Assembly: GCF_000227685.2 (NCBI RefSeq)
Contig: NZ_CP007029.1
Location: 1,896,501 to 1,960,500 of the forward strand
Reading direction: 5' to 3'
Source of the DNA: Thioalkalivibrio paradoxus ARh 1
GTDB taxonomy: Bacteria; Pseudomonadota; Gammaproteobacteria; Ectothiorhodospirales; Ectothiorhodospiraceae
DNA length: 64,000 bases
The translations under genes were made by a program, and so were the position numbers. Below, piece after piece: positions 35,207 through 45,396 of the stretch; the first letter of the stretch is position 1; the number at the start of each line of letters is the position of its first letter. A model generated the notes under the pieces. That model was not told the DNA's origin, ran no database searches, and saw only the letters and a program-made list of their open reading frames with translations.

Positions 35207-36463
35207 ATGAGGATCGCCAGAAAGCTGCTGCCGCTCCTGATCGTCGCCGCAGCCGGCGCCGGATTCATCGCCCTGCGAATGACAGGGCCTTCCGCGCCCG
35301 CGCCGGCGACCAGCGAGAGGACCTGGCCGGTCCGCGGCATGGCGGTCGAGCCCGGGGTATACCACCCGAGTACCGAACTTTACGGGCGCGTGCAGTCACC
35401 GCAGACGGCCACGCTGCGTGCCGCCATCGAAGGCGTCGTCGACCATGTGCCCGTTCGCGCGGGCCAAGTCGTCGGACCCGGCGACGTGCTGGTGCAAATC
35501 GACCCCTCCGAGGCACGGCTGACGCTCGCCCAACGCGAGGCGGAGCTGCGCGAAGCGCAGGCGATGCTCTCCAGCGAACGGTTGCGTGCCGAAACCGACG
35601 AGCGCACGCTGAGGCGGGAACGGCAGCTGCTGCAGATCAGCCAGCGCGGTCTCGACCGCGCTCAGGATCTGCGCACCCGCAACCTCGGCTCGGACGCAGA
35701 CGTGGACGAGGCACAGCGGCTGCTGGAGCAGGCAAGGCTGGCGGTCATCGCCCGCGAGCAGGCGGTGGCCGACGCGCCAGCCCGTCTGGACCAGGCAGCA
35801 GCCCGCGAGGAACGCGCCCGTGCCGCCCGGGATCGGGCCGCGCTCGACCTGTCCCGTACCGAAATCGCCGCCACGGTTCCTGCCCGCCTGGTGGAACTGC
35901 AGGTGAGCGCCGGGGAACGGGTCCGGGTCGGTGACCCACTGCTGCGGCTGTACGCAACCGACGATGTCGAAATCCGCGTAAGCCTGCCCGATGCGATGGT
36001 CGCGACGATCACCAGGCTGCTGGAACAGCAGGATCCGTTGCCCGCACGCGCCCGGGTCGGCGGGGCTCCGATCCGGGCGGAGTTGGTCCGCATCGAGGGC
36101 GAGACCCGGCCAGGCGAGGCGGGAATCGGGGCGGTGTTCCGGGTCACCGAGGGCGGCGGTGCACTGCCGCTGAACCGCTTCGTGAATCTTCGGCTCGAGC
36201 TTCCCTCGGAGGCGGACAGCGTGCCCGTCCCGTTCGAGGCGCTGTACGGCCGCGATCGGGTCTACCGCGTGGTCGACGAGCGCATGCAGGGCCTGCGGGT
36301 CGAACGCCTGGGCGAGCAGGTGGACCACGACGGGCGCACCCTGGCGCTGATCCGGCATCCCGAACTGCGATCCGGCGATGTGCTCGTGGTCACGCGCCTT
36401 CCCAACGCGGTCGACGGCCTGCCCGTGGACGTGACATTGGACAGCGAAGGTGCCGACCAGTGA
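35207..36463 (+). CDS. RND efflux periplasmic adaptor (membrane fusion protein)
   Basis: HlyD/AcrA-like adaptor, 418 residues (419 from a GTG at 35204). An N-terminal signal anchor (about 5-24) is followed by the first half lipoyl motif VQSPQTATLRAAIEGVVDHV. A long helical hairpin (about 95-205, with EAQAMLSSERLRAETDERTL) and the second half lipoyl region, IAATVPARLVELQVSAGERV, come next, then the beta-barrel. Its stop overlaps the GTG start of the pump gene. No outer-membrane TolC gene is nearby. Substrate unknown. Confidence 0.9.
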   Translation: MRIARKLLPLLIVAAAGAGFIALRMTGPSAPAPATSERTWPVRGMAVEPGVYHPSTELYGRVQSPQTATLRAAIEGVVDHVPVRAGQVVGPGDVLVQIDPSEARLTLAQREAELREAQAMLSSERLRAETDERTLRRERQLLQISQRGLDRAQDLRTRNLGSDADVDEAQRLLEQARLAVIAREQAVADAPARLDQAAAREERARAARDRAALDLSRTEIAATVPARLVELQVSAGERVRVGDPLLRLYATDDVEIRVSLPDAMVATITRLLEQQDPLPARARVGGAPIRAELVRIEGETRPGEAGIGAVFRVTEGGGALPLNRFVNLRLELPSEADSVPVPFEALYGRDRVYRVVDERMQGLRVERLGEQVDHDGRTLALIRHPELRSGDVLVVTRLPNAVDGLPVDVTLDSEGADQ

Positions 36464-39400
36464 CCCCGAACGGCGCACCCCCCGCGGCGACGGGCACGGG
36501 GATTCCGGGGGGCCGCGGACTGATTCAGCTTTTTCTTCGTCACCGGCTAGCGGCGAACCTGCTGATCGCCCTGATGATTCTCGGCGGTGCTTTTGCACTG
36601 CTGAAGCTCAATACCCAGTTCTTCCCGAACTTCGAGCTGGACTTCGTTTCAGTGCGAGTGGTCTGGACCGGGGCCAGCGCCGAGGACGTGGAACGCGGGA
36701 TCACCGACCCGCTGGAACAGGATCTGCGCACTGTCGACGGGCTGCGGAACCTGACGTCCACGTCGGCGCTGGGCGTCGCCGCGATTACGCTGGAATTCGA
36801 GGCCGGCACCGACATGACCCTGGCGCTGGAACAGGTCAAGGACCGGGTGGACCAACAGCGCAACCTGCCGGACGAGGCCGAGACCCCGATCGTCACGCGT
36901 ATCGTGCGGTATGAGCCGGTCGCGCGGCTGCTCGTCAGCGGTCTCGACGACATCTACGACCTGCGCACTCTGGGCCGGCAATTCGAACGCGAACTGCTGG
37001 ATCGCGGGATCGCCCGAGTGGAATTCACCGGCCTCCCGGAAGACGAGATGGCGATCCAGGTGCCGGCGATCCAGCTCTACAATACCGATCTCACCCTGGG
37101 GGATATCGCTCAGCGGATCACGAGCCTGAGCCGCGACATCCCCGCGGGCAGCGCGGGCCGTGCGGACACCGCGCGCCAGATCCGCAGCCTCGACCAGCGC
37201 CGGGATATCATCGCGTTCGAAGATCTGCCATTGCGGGCCGACCCGGAACTCGGGCTGCTCAAGCTCGGGCAGATCGCCGAAATCGAACGCGTACCCCGCG
37301 ACGGCCAGGTCAGCGTGAGCGTCGAAGGCCGCCCGGCGCTGGAAATGCAATTGATGCGCACCGAGACCGGGGACTCGCTGCAGGCCGCCCGCATCCTCGA
37401 GGAGTGGCTGGCCGAAACGCGCCCGATCCTGCCGCCCGGCGTCCAGGTGGAGGCGATCGACGCCTTCTGGGAGTTGCTGCTCGAACGCATCCTGCTGCTG
37501 CTGAAAAACGGCGCCGGCGGGCTCGTCCTGGTGCTCGCCATCCTGTTCCTGTTCCTGAATCGCCACGTCGCGCTGCGCGTGGCGCTGGGCATCCCGATCG
37601 CATTCACCGCGGCGCTGATCGTGCTTTGGCTGGTCGGCGGGTCGATCAACATGATCTCGCTGTTCGGCTTCATCATGTCGCTGGGGATCATCGTCGACAA
37701 CGCCATCGTCGTCTCCGAGCACGCGTACACGCTGCACCAGCAGGGCCAGGAGCCGGCCGAGGCCGCCGGCAACGGCGCCCAGCGCATGCTGGCCCCTGTG
37801 ATCTCGGCCTCGCTGACGACGATCGCGGCCTTCCTGCCGCTGATGCTGATCGGCGGGATCATCGGCAACATCCTGTTCGACATTCCATTGGTCGTGATCT
37901 GCGTGATCGCCGCGACGCTGGCGATTGCGTTCCTGATCCTGCCGGCGCACCTGAAGGGCGTGCTGACTCGCCTGCAGCCGCCGCCTGCCGGCAGTCTGCG
38001 GGCCCGGTTCGACGCCGGCTTCGAGCGCCTGCGCAACGGCCCCTTCCGCCGCCTGGTATCGCAGGCGGTCGATCATGCCGGGGTAACGCTGGCGCTGGCC
38101 GTCGCCGCGCTGATCCTGGCCATCGGCCTCGCGGCCAGCGGGCGCATCGGCTTCACGTTCTTTCCTGCACCCGAAGGGACCGTGCTGAACGCCGGCGTAA
38201 ACTTCGTCGCCGGCACCCCGCCGGAACGCGTCACCGCGTTCCTCGTCGCCACCGAGGAGGCCCTGTACGAAGCCGAGCGTGCGCTGGGTGGCGGACTGGT
38301 CCGCGCCACGGTGGTCCGGCGCGGACTGGGCATCGACCCGGGCGACGGCAATGCTCCCCAGGGCGAACAGTTCGGCAACATCCAGGTCGAGCTCGTTTCC
38401 CCCGAGGCCCGCAACGTGCTGAACCGCGAGATCATCCGGGCCTGGCAGGAGCGCGTGCGGCTCACCCCGGGCGTGGAAAACTTCAACATCAGCGAGCGCC
38501 AGGGCGGGCCACCGGGACGCGACCTCGACATCCGCCTGACCGGAGACGACCCGGAGCGGCTCAAGGACGCGGCGCTGGCGCTGGCCGAAACCTTCGCGGA
38601 CATCCCCGGAACCTATGCCATCAACGACGACACCCCGTTTGGCCGCGAACAGCTGATCTACTCGATCCGGCCCGAGGGACTCGCGGCAGGCCTGACCACC
38701 GAGAGTGTGGGCACCCAGCTGCGCGACGCGTTCGACGGACGCCTGGCCCAGATCTTCCAGGACGGCCTGGAGGAGGTCGAAGTCCGTGTGCGCCTGCCGG
38801 ACCGCGAGCGCCACCACACCGAGACCCTCGAACGCCTGTCGATCCACCTCCCTTCCGGGGCGCTCGTGCCGCTGGATACCGTCGTCGAGCTGGAATCCCG
38901 GCAGGGTTTCGAAACCCTGCGGCATGCCGACACGCGGCTGGCGATCCACGTCTCCGCGGAAGTCGACCGCGCCGTGAACAACGCCGCTCGAATCCGCGCC
39001 GCGCTCGAAGCCGGCCCGCTCGACGAACTGGCCCAGCGCTATGGCGTGAACTACTCGTTCGAGGGGCGTGCGGCGGACCAGGCCGATACCTTCGCCGACA
39101 TGCGCTTGGGACTGGTGCTGGCGCTGGGGCTGATGTATCTGACGCTGGCGTGGGTGTTCGCGTCCTGGGGCTGGCCGCTGATCGTGATGTCGATCATCCC
39201 GTTCGGGATCCTCGGCGCGATGCTCGGGCACTGGATGATGGGAGTCGAGCTGACCATTCTGTCGATTTTCGGCCTCTTCGGGCTGACCGGCATCGTCGTC
39301 AACAACTCGATCATCCTGGTGAGTTTCTACCAGGGACTGCGCGACCAGGGCCTGGCGCTGCGCGAGGCCATCATCGAGGCTTCGTGCCAGCGGCTGCGGG

Positions 39401-39612
39401 CAGTGATCCTGACCTCCGCCACGACCATTGCCGGTCTCACGCCGCTGCTGTTCGAGCGCTCGCTCCAGGCGCAGTTCCTGATTCCGATGGCGATCTCGAT
39501 CGTGTTCGGCCTCGGTGTCGCGACGCTGCTGGTGCTGCTGGTGATCCCGGCACTGCTGCGGCTGTACGAAAACCGCTTCGACCGGGGCGCTCTGGCCGGC
39601 GCCACCGGCTAG
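36460..39612 (+). CDS. RND-family efflux transporter (AcrB/HAE1 type)
   Basis: A 1050-residue proton-driven inner-membrane pump. The first helix (LFLRHRLAANLLIALMILGG) is followed by the porter domain, then helices with LFGFIMSLGIIVDNAIVVSEHA carrying the conserved GxxxDNAIVV segment of TM4. The second half repeats the layout, with FGLFGLTGIVVNNSIILVSF. GTG start overlaps the adaptor stop (GTGA). A large reverse-strand frame across it (36649-39231) is a shadow. The substrate cannot be read from sequence. Confidence 0.92.
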   Translation: MTPNGAPPAATGTGIPGGRGLIQLFLRHRLAANLLIALMILGGAFALLKLNTQFFPNFELDFVSVRVVWTGASAEDVERGITDPLEQDLRTVDGLRNLTSTSALGVAAITLEFEAGTDMTLALEQVKDRVDQQRNLPDEAETPIVTRIVRYEPVARLLVSGLDDIYDLRTLGRQFERELLDRGIARVEFTGLPEDEMAIQVPAIQLYNTDLTLGDIAQRITSLSRDIPAGSAGRADTARQIRSLDQRRDIIAFEDLPLRADPELGLLKLGQIAEIERVPRDGQVSVSVEGRPALEMQLMRTETGDSLQAARILEEWLAETRPILPPGVQVEAIDAFWELLLERILLLLKNGAGGLVLVLAILFLFLNRHVALRVALGIPIAFTAALIVLWLVGGSINMISLFGFIMSLGIIVDNAIVVSEHAYTLHQQGQEPAEAAGNGAQRMLAPVISASLTTIAAFLPLMLIGGIIGNILFDIPLVVICVIAATLAIAFLILPAHLKGVLTRLQPPPAGSLRARFDAGFERLRNGPFRRLVSQAVDHAGVTLALAVAALILAIGLAASGRIGFTFFPAPEGTVLNAGVNFVAGTPPERVTAFLVATEEALYEAERALGGGLVRATVVRRGLGIDPGDGNAPQGEQFGNIQVELVSPEARNVLNREIIRAWQERVRLTPGVENFNISERQGGPPGRDLDIRLTGDDPERLKDAALALAETFADIPGTYAINDDTPFGREQLIYSIRPEGLAAGLTTESVGTQLRDAFDGRLAQIFQDGLEEVEVRVRLPDRERHHTETLERLSIHLPSGALVPLDTVVELESRQGFETLRHADTRLAIHVSAEVDRAVNNAARIRAALEAGPLDELAQRYGVNYSFEGRAADQADTFADMRLGLVLALGLMYLTLAWVFASWGWPLIVMSIIPFGILGAMLGHWMMGVELTILSIFGLFGLTGIVVNNSIILVSFYQGLRDQGLALREAIIEASCQRLRAVILTSATTIAGLTPLLFERSLQAQFLIPMAISIVFGLGVATLLVLLVIPALLRLYENRFDRGALAGATG

Positions 39613-39737
39613 TCGGGCAAGCGCTGCGAACGCGCGTCAGGCGGTCGTGCGCCGCTGGATCAGCGCAGCCGCCACCGGGACGCACGCGCGCCGTTGTTGG
39701 GCCGCCGCGCAGGTCAGCCGACCTCTGCGGCCAGACC

Positions 39738-39853
39738 CGTAGGGCGGAAAAGCGCAGCCGTCATCCGCCGTACGGCGTTCGCAATGCCCAGGCGCCCGCG
39801 GCAATCCGGGCGCCAGCTGGCGGATGACGGCCTTCGGCCTTTTCCGCCCTACG
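39738..39853 (-). repeat. MITE-like palindromic element, copy D
   Basis: CGTAGGGCGG ends and the copy-B type centre, in the same orientation as copy C. The long CGGGACACGAGACAGG flank is missing and only the CTTTCATCATCGGGGG flank remains. It lies in the convergent gap between the RND gene and pyrD. Confidence 0.85.
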
Positions 39854-39889
39854 CCTCTTTCATCATCGGGGGTTGGGCCGGCGCGCAGG

Positions 39890-40912
39890 TCAGTTGACCT
39901 CTCCGGCCAGCGCCTGCACGCATTCGCGCACCAGCCCCGGGCCGCGGTAGATCAGGCCGGTGTAGATCTGCACCAGGCTCGCCCCGGCGCGGATCTTGTC
40001 GACCGCATCCTGTCCCGACAGAATGCCGCCGACGCCGATGATCGGCACGGCTCCGTCGAGGGTCCTGCTCAAGGTCCGGATCACCCGTAGCGACGGCGCA
40101 GCCACCGGGGCGCCCGAGAGGCCGCCGGCTTCGTCCGCATGCGGCAACCCGGCGACGGCCGAACGATCGGTGGTGGTGTTGGTCGCGATCACGCCGTCAA
40201 TGCCATGCCGGACCAACAGCCGGGCGATCGCCTCGATCGCGCCCTCGTCCAGGTCCGGGGCGATCTTCAACGCCAGCGGCACATAACGGCCATGGCGGTC
40301 GGACAGTCGCGCCTGCTGCGTCTTCAGTGCGCCGAGCAACCCATCCAGGGCCGCGTCCTGCTGCAGTTCCCGCAGGCTCTCGGTGTTGGGCGACGAGATG
40401 TTCACAGCGACGTAGCCGGCCCAGGGATAGACGGTGTCGAACGCAGACCGATAGTCGTCTGCCGCCCGTTCGTTCGGGGTCGTCTTGTTCTTGCCGATGT
40501 TGATGCCGAGAATGCCCGGGTAGTGCGTCCCAGCCGCGCGAACGTTCTCGACCAGCCGTTCGGCACCCTCGTTATTGAACCCCATGCGGTTGATCAGCGC
40601 CTGCGCCTGCGGCAGGCGGTAGAGCCGCGGGCGCGGATTGCCGGGCTGCGCACGCGGGGTCACGGTACCCAGTTCGAGGTGCCCGAATCCGAATCTGGCC
40701 AACCCGCGGATATGCTCGCCGTTCTTGTCCAGCCCCGCAGCCAGCCCCACCCGGTTCGGAAACTCCAGGCCCATCACCTGCACGGGATTCGCGTTGAGGA
40801 CGCCACCCGGCACCAGATGCAGCCGGGCCGCAACATCCAGAGCCGCAAAGCTCACCCGGTGCGCGGTTTCGGGAGACATCGCGAACAGCAGCGGGCGAAT
40901 CAACCGGTACAT
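39890..40912 (-). CDS. pyrD: Dihydroorotate dehydrogenase (quinone), class 2
   Basis: Membrane-associated FMN enzyme of pyrimidine synthesis, using ubiquinone. The 340-residue protein has the N-terminal amphipathic helix [20 protein letters not shown], then [40 protein letters not shown] and [14 protein letters not shown] with the class 2 catalytic serine. It ends with [21 protein letters not shown] and [12 protein letters not shown]. The start at 40912 matches the family; a longer open frame is ignored. Confidence 0.94.
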   Translation of the reverse strand: MYRLIRPLLFAMSPETAHRVSFAALDVAARLHLVPGGVLNANPVQVMGLEFPNRVGLAAGLDKNGEHIRGLARFGFGHLELGTVTPRAQPGNPRPRLYRLPQAQALINRMGFNNEGAERLVENVRAAGTHYPGILGINIGKNKTTPNERAADDYRSAFDTVYPWAGYVAVNISSPNTESLRELQQDAALDGLLGALKTQQARLSDRHGRYVPLALKIAPDLDEGAIEAIARLLVRHGIDGVIATNTTTDRSAVAGLPHADEAGGLSGAPVAAPSLRVIRTLSRTLDGAVPIIGVGGILSGQDAVDKIRAGASLVQIYTGLIYRGPGLVRECVQALAGEVN

Positions 40913-41235
40913 GAGCGATCCCTGTGCTGGGGTGGGGCAGATACCTGCAAGGCAGGAACCAGTGTACGCGCGATCCCCGGCCCGCGCGCGCCTCCCGCAA
41001 GCTGCGCGCAGAGAACCTTTCCCCCGGGGTATCGGGCGGGTTTTACCGGCGAGACCCCGAGGGATGGCGACCGGGCCCAGGCGCTCCGCCGTTCGCTGCC
41101 TTGCGCTTCGCGCGCGATTCTGCGATGAAGGGAGCCAGCAAGAAGGCCGGGACAGCGGCCGACGGAGGGCCTGCCGGCGCCAGGGCACCCCCGAGTCGGC
41201 CGCCCGTGCCGCCGGGTGCAACGGAGTGGCAGGCG
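40913..41235. other. 323-bp interval between divergent pyrD and TVP38 genes
   Basis: No convincing gene or RNA seen. The TVP38 frame is open through much of it, and an ATG at 41125 would add a 37-residue Ala/Pro-rich N-terminus unlike the family. Promoters for both flanking genes must lie here, but I see no clear -35/-10 pair. Confidence 0.5.
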
Positions 41236-41931
41236 ATGAGCAGCCCCTTGGTCACGCGCATGATCCGCAGGCTCGGCCGACACTGGCGCGGACTCGTGCT
41301 GCTGGCGCTGGTAGTCACCGGACTGGTCCTGGCGTCTTGGTACTCGCGCGACCTCGCCGTTTTTCTGGAATGGGGCGACCGGATCGCGGATCAGCCCTGG
41401 GCCATGGTCGGCGTGGTGGTGCTGATGGCCGTGTTGTTCAGCTTCGCGCTGCCCGGAAGCCTCGCGTTCTGGCTGATCGCCCCGTTTCACCCGCCGCTGG
41501 TATCGGTGGCCATGCTGCTCGCCGGCAGCCTGCCCGGCGCCCTTGGTGCCTATTTCCTGTCGCGTCGCCTCGGCCGCCAGCACGCGCCACGCGGTGGCGA
41601 ACGCCTGCTTGAACTGCTGCAGCGCCGCGGAGATCTGCTGACCCAGACCGCGCTGCGCATCCTTCCGGGCTTTCCGCACTCGGTGGTGAATTTCGCAGGC
41701 GGCATCCTCCGCCTTCCGCTGGGCAGCTTCCTGCTGGCCGCGCTGGTCGGCCTTGCGGTCAAGTGGGGCGTGTACTCGAGCGCCGTGTACGGTGCCGTCG
41801 AGGCGATCGAGACCGGAGAACCGCTACAACTCGGGACCGTCCTGCCACTGTTCGCGCTGACCGCATTGCTGTTGCTCGGCGCCCTCGCCCGCCGGCGCCT
41901 CGACCGCCGCTCCGACAAGCCGCCCCCGTAG
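41236..41931 (+). CDS. TVP38/TMEM64-family (VTT domain) membrane protein
   Basis: A 231-residue protein with about five hydrophobic segments. The VTT/SNARE-associated core is visible as [20 protein letters not shown] and [34 protein letters not shown] then matches the family motif (R-x-x-P-x-x-P-x-x-x-x-N-x-x-x-G). Family members are thought to act as lipid scramblases or transporters of the DedA superfamily. The C-terminus is arginine-rich. Start ATG at 41236 with GGAG upstream. Confidence 0.82.
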   Translation: MSSPLVTRMIRRLGRHWRGLVLLALVVTGLVLASWYSRDLAVFLEWGDRIADQPWAMVGVVVLMAVLFSFALPGSLAFWLIAPFHPPLVSVAMLLAGSLPGALGAYFLSRRLGRQHAPRGGERLLELLQRRGDLLTQTALRILPGFPHSVVNFAGGILRLPLGSFLLAALVGLAVKWGVYSSAVYGAVEAIETGEPLQLGTVLPLFALTALLLLGALARRRLDRRSDKPPP

Positions 41932-42064
41932 TAATCGGCCCCGTCGCGTCACCGGTGCCACGACGCACAGCGGCCCACGCGACCGCCGCCGCTGGCCGCT
42001 GCGCCGGCACGCCGAAGCCCACCGCCCCGCTGCGCCGGCCGCCACGGTAACCAGGCGTCGCGTC

Positions 42065-43054
42065 TTACCCCGCCGGCGGCGTCGATTCGCCGGGCTTGGC
42101 GCTGGCGCCGAGCCCGGGGACGTGGCCCGTCGCCTTCTCGCCAAGCTCCCGGAACTTGCTGCTCGCGCCCTCGAGCCGCGCCACCCAGTCCTCGCGCGGC
42201 TGTTGGCCGTCGGTGATCTTGAAATAGGCCTGGATCAGCGCAGCCATCGCGAACGGATCGATGATCGCGGCCTTCAGCGAGATCGCGAACACGAACGCGA
42301 CCACCACGGTCCAGAACCCCGCCCCTTCCGGGAAGAAGCTGACCAGCGCAAGGAACGGCGCCAGGGTGACCAGGAAGATCAGCAGCGTCAGCACCCATAC
42401 GATCACCGCCAGGAACAGCGCGTTCTTGAGCATCTTCCCGTAGTTCTGCGCGTACAGCACCAGCGCCTCGCGACTGCTCGCCCAGGGGTTGGTCGACTGC
42501 GTCCGGATATTGTGGGCCAGGATCACCTCGTCGACGTAGGTCAGCGACAGGTTGATCACCGTGGTCAGGAACTTCATCACGCCTTGCAACGCCGGAATCG
42601 GCAGGAGATTGCCGATCGTCATCAGCAGCCGGTTGATCACCTTCAGCACGCCCTTGATCAATTGATCCACCGCGAACAGCACCGAAGCCTCGACGAAGCG
42701 GCTGCGCACCTCGCCGGTTGCGTAGGCGATCTGCCCCTTGCCCTCGGGCAGCGGCTTGCCGTCGATCGCGTGCACCAGCACCGCGATATGGCCGGCCTTG
42801 ACCAGGTACAGCAGGTACTCGCGCAGGAAGTAGATGACCCCCGAGACGACCGCGAACCCAACGAAGCCGCCGAAGAACGCGTACCCGGCCGGCTCGTCGC
42901 CCACGCGGCCGACCAGGTACCCGATCCCCGCACCGCCACCGGTGGCGATCACGTAGGCGAGCGTGATCCCGAAGAACACCACAAGCCGCAGCAGGATGAA
43001 CGGAAGGGTCTTGCCCATCAGCTGCAAGGTTCGGCCTACACGAAAGTCCATCAT
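42065..43054 (-). CDS. Polytopic membrane protein of unknown function
   Basis: A 329-residue protein that I cannot place. Predicted helices lie near 17-55 (LPFILLRLVVFFGITLAYVI), 60-85, 215-260 (FLAVIVWVLTLLIFLVTLAP) and 265-290. A middle region (about 110-200) has SLTYVDEVILAHNIRTQS. The soluble C-terminal tail (about 300-329) is Pro/Gly-rich. The paired ATGATG at 43054 has GAGGAG upstream. It is divergent from fbp; no partner genes. Confidence 0.75.
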   Translation of the reverse strand: MMDFRVGRTLQLMGKTLPFILLRLVVFFGITLAYVIATGGGAGIGYLVGRVGDEPAGYAFFGGFVGFAVVSGVIYFLREYLLYLVKAGHIAVLVHAIDGKPLPEGKGQIAYATGEVRSRFVEASVLFAVDQLIKGVLKVINRLLMTIGNLLPIPALQGVMKFLTTVINLSLTYVDEVILAHNIRTQSTNPWASSREALVLYAQNYGKMLKNALFLAVIVWVLTLLIFLVTLAPFLALVSFFPEGAGFWTVVVAFVFAISLKAAIIDPFAMAALIQAYFKITDGQQPREDWVARLEGASSKFRELGEKATGHVPGLGASAKPGESTPPAG

Positions 43055-43210
43055 GGAGCACTCCTCGGTGGGGATGGGGGGCTGGGCGCGGCGGTATGGT
43101 CCCAGCATGGCCGGGCGATGACAACACCCGCAGGCGACGCCTCCGGCCGGCGCACGGCGACGGACCGGGCGTATACTGGGCGCGAGTAGCGGCGCATGCG
43201 AGGTTCGGAA

Positions 43211-44233
43211 ATGAAGGCCAGTGCAGGGTATCCGATCGTCACCCTGAACGAGTTCATCATCAACCGGCAGGCGGAACACCCGGAGGCGCGGGGCGATCTC
43301 TCCCGCTTGCTGCACCACATCGGCGTCGCCGCGAAGATCGTCAACAAGAAGATCAACAAGGCCGGCCTGGTGGACATCCTCGGCGAAGCCGGCGGAATCA
43401 ACGTGCAGGGCGAGGATGTTCAGAAACTCGATGTCTTCGCCAACGACCATTTCACCGCCGCACTGCAGGCGTCGGGCGAAGTCTGTGCGATTGCCTCCGA
43501 GGAGAACCAGGAAATCGTCACCTTCGACGAAGGCCTGTCGCGCGACGGCCACTATGTGTTCTGCATGGACCCGCTGGACGGCTCGTCCAACATCGAGGTG
43601 AATGTATCCGTCGGCACCATCTTCTCGATCTACCGGCGCCTGAGCCCGGAGGGCGAGCCGGCGGCGCTGAGCGATTTCCTGCAGCCCGGGACACAGCAGG
43701 TCGCGGCCGGTTATGTGATCTACGGTTCGTCGACCATGCTCGTGTACACCACCGGCAACGGCGTCGACGGATTCACGCTGGATCCGGGAATCGGCGAGTT
43801 CTGCCTGTCACACCCGGGAATCCGGACGCCCGATGCGGGGCGCATCTACAGCATCAACGAAGGCAACTACGTTCATTTTCCGATGGGCGTGAAGCAGTAC
43901 ATCAAGTACTGCCAGGAGATCGACCCGGCAAGCGGGCGCCCCTATACCTCGCGCTACATCGGATCGCTGGTGTCCGATTTTCACCGCAACCTGCTGCAGG
44001 GCGGCATCTTCATCTACCCCGAGACGCAGAGCGCCCCCAAGGGCAAGCTGCGGCTGATCTACGAATGCAACCCGGTCGCGTTCGTCGCCGAGCAGGCCGG
44101 TGGCTCGGCGACGAACGGCAGGATCCGCACCCTTCAGCTCACCCCGGAAGGCCTGCACCAGCGGGTGCCGTTCTACGTCGGATCGCGCAACATGGTTGAG
44201 AAAGCGCACGAGTTTCTCAACACATACCACTGA
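43211..44233 (+). CDS. fbp: Fructose-1,6-bisphosphatase, class I
   Basis: Hydrolyses fructose-1,6-bisphosphate in gluconeogenesis and the Calvin cycle. The 340-residue protein has ASEENQEIV, the metal-site signature [60 protein letters not shown] and the active-site end [20 protein letters not shown]. The start at 43211 ([15 protein letters not shown]) has GAGG seven bases upstream; an ATG at 43196 is possible. Consistent with autotrophy. Confidence 0.94.
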   Translation: MKASAGYPIVTLNEFIINRQAEHPEARGDLSRLLHHIGVAAKIVNKKINKAGLVDILGEAGGINVQGEDVQKLDVFANDHFTAALQASGEVCAIASEENQEIVTFDEGLSRDGHYVFCMDPLDGSSNIEVNVSVGTIFSIYRRLSPEGEPAALSDFLQPGTQQVAAGYVIYGSSTMLVYTTGNGVDGFTLDPGIGEFCLSHPGIRTPDAGRIYSINEGNYVHFPMGVKQYIKYCQEIDPASGRPYTSRYIGSLVSDFHRNLLQGGIFIYPETQSAPKGKLRLIYECNPVAFVAEQAGGSATNGRIRTLQLTPEGLHQRVPFYVGSRNMVEKAHEFLNTYH

Positions 44234-44365
44234 AATACAAATTCCTTCGAAACCGATCCGGGTGGCACCGTCCGGTGTCGGCACCACTTGCGGGCGGCAC
44301 CGGAGCCCGGCGACTCCGACACCCGCCCGCGCAGGTCGTGCCGGACGGCATCGAGGCGGGCCGCC

Positions 44366-45265
44366 TCAGTCGAGGAACTCCACGACCGCGTCCGCGACGT
44401 CGTCGGCGAAGAAATCGCGGAAGAAGTGATCCGCGCCGTCGATGGTCGCGGTGGTCACGTTCGCGGCATCGGCAAGGCCCGCCATGCGTTCCGGCAGGTC
44501 TGCCACCACATCGTCCTCGGAACCGATGATCACCAGCGTCGGCACGTCCACCCCGTCGATCACGCTGGGCGTGTCGTGCGCCGCCTCGGGCCGGTAATAG
44601 CCGAGGAACGCAGCCGGCGCGACATCGAGTTCCTCACAGTAGAGGAAGCGCACGCCCTCGAGCCGCGTATCGGGCTGCTCCATGCGCAGCAGCTCCTCTG
44701 CCTGTTCGAGCGGAGTGGCCAGCGGCATGCCGCTCTGCACCTCGTAGTCGGCCGCCGCGCGGTCGGCGTCATAGGTCGACGGCGCGATCAGCACCAGTGC
44801 GGGCACGTCGCTCGGGCCGTACTCCTGGTAGAACCGCGCGATCTGATTGCCGCCGCGCGAGTGACCCAGGAGCGACACCGGGCCGTAGCCCTGCTCCGCA
44901 AGCCAAGTGCGCCAGGCCTGCAATTCCGAGAAATGCGCGTCCAGCCCGTGGGTCACCGGCCGGTCGCATTCGAACATGCCTTCGCGCCCGTCGATCCCGT
45001 AGCTGAGATTCACCGACAGGGAATTGACGCCACGCTCGGCCAGCAGATCCTGCACCGTGGCCATCGTCTCCATGCGCCCGTGGGCGAGCGTGCCGTGCAG
45101 CATCAGCACCACGCCGTCGCCGGGGTCGGCCGGGGCCTGCAGGTGACCGACCAGGGTCAATCCATCGTGCTCCAGGGTAACGCGTTCGGCGGCCGCTGCC
45201 GCGAGCGGCAACCACAGGATCAGGGCCAGCCAAACGGCATGCAAGGGCTTGCGCAAACCAGACAT
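44366..45265 (-). CDS. Secreted alpha/beta hydrolase
   Basis: A 299-residue protein with a signal peptide (1-26, PLAAAAA-ERV). The alpha/beta-hydrolase core carries the nucleophile elbow LLGHSRGGNQ (about residue 134), the oxyanion region VLMLHGTLAHGRMETM, the acid in IIGSEDDVVADLPERM and the catalytic histidine in DGADHFFRDF. The triad is intact. Substrate unknown; acyl ester or thioester hydrolysis is plausible. GAGGAGG precedes the ATG. Monocistronic, convergent with fbp. Confidence 0.85.
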   Translation of the reverse strand: MSGLRKPLHAVWLALILWLPLAAAAAERVTLEHDGLTLVGHLQAPADPGDGVVLMLHGTLAHGRMETMATVQDLLAERGVNSLSVNLSYGIDGREGMFECDRPVTHGLDAHFSELQAWRTWLAEQGYGPVSLLGHSRGGNQIARFYQEYGPSDVPALVLIAPSTYDADRAAADYEVQSGMPLATPLEQAEELLRMEQPDTRLEGVRFLYCEELDVAPAAFLGYYRPEAAHDTPSVIDGVDVPTLVIIGSEDDVVADLPERMAGLADAANVTTATIDGADHFFRDFFADDVADAVVEFLD

Positions 45266-45396
45266 CGAGACCTCCTCGGGTCGGTGGTGGGGATGCCCTT
45301 ATAGACGCAGGCGTGACCCGATAATTTCCCGGCCGAGTCGTGATAGAGTCTGCGACCCAGCCTTTACCAGCCGGTATCGCAACCGGAAGAGACCTT

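Noticed and set aside
36649-39231. 860-residue reverse-strand frame
   Set aside because: Shadow of the RND pump gene, which has full family motifs.
44274-44335. Interlocking inverted repeats (GTGTCGG/CCGACAC and GCGGGCGG/CCGCCCGC) between fbp and the hydrolase gene
   Set aside because: Could be a convergent terminator, but arms are short for such GC-rich DNA and there is no T-tract.
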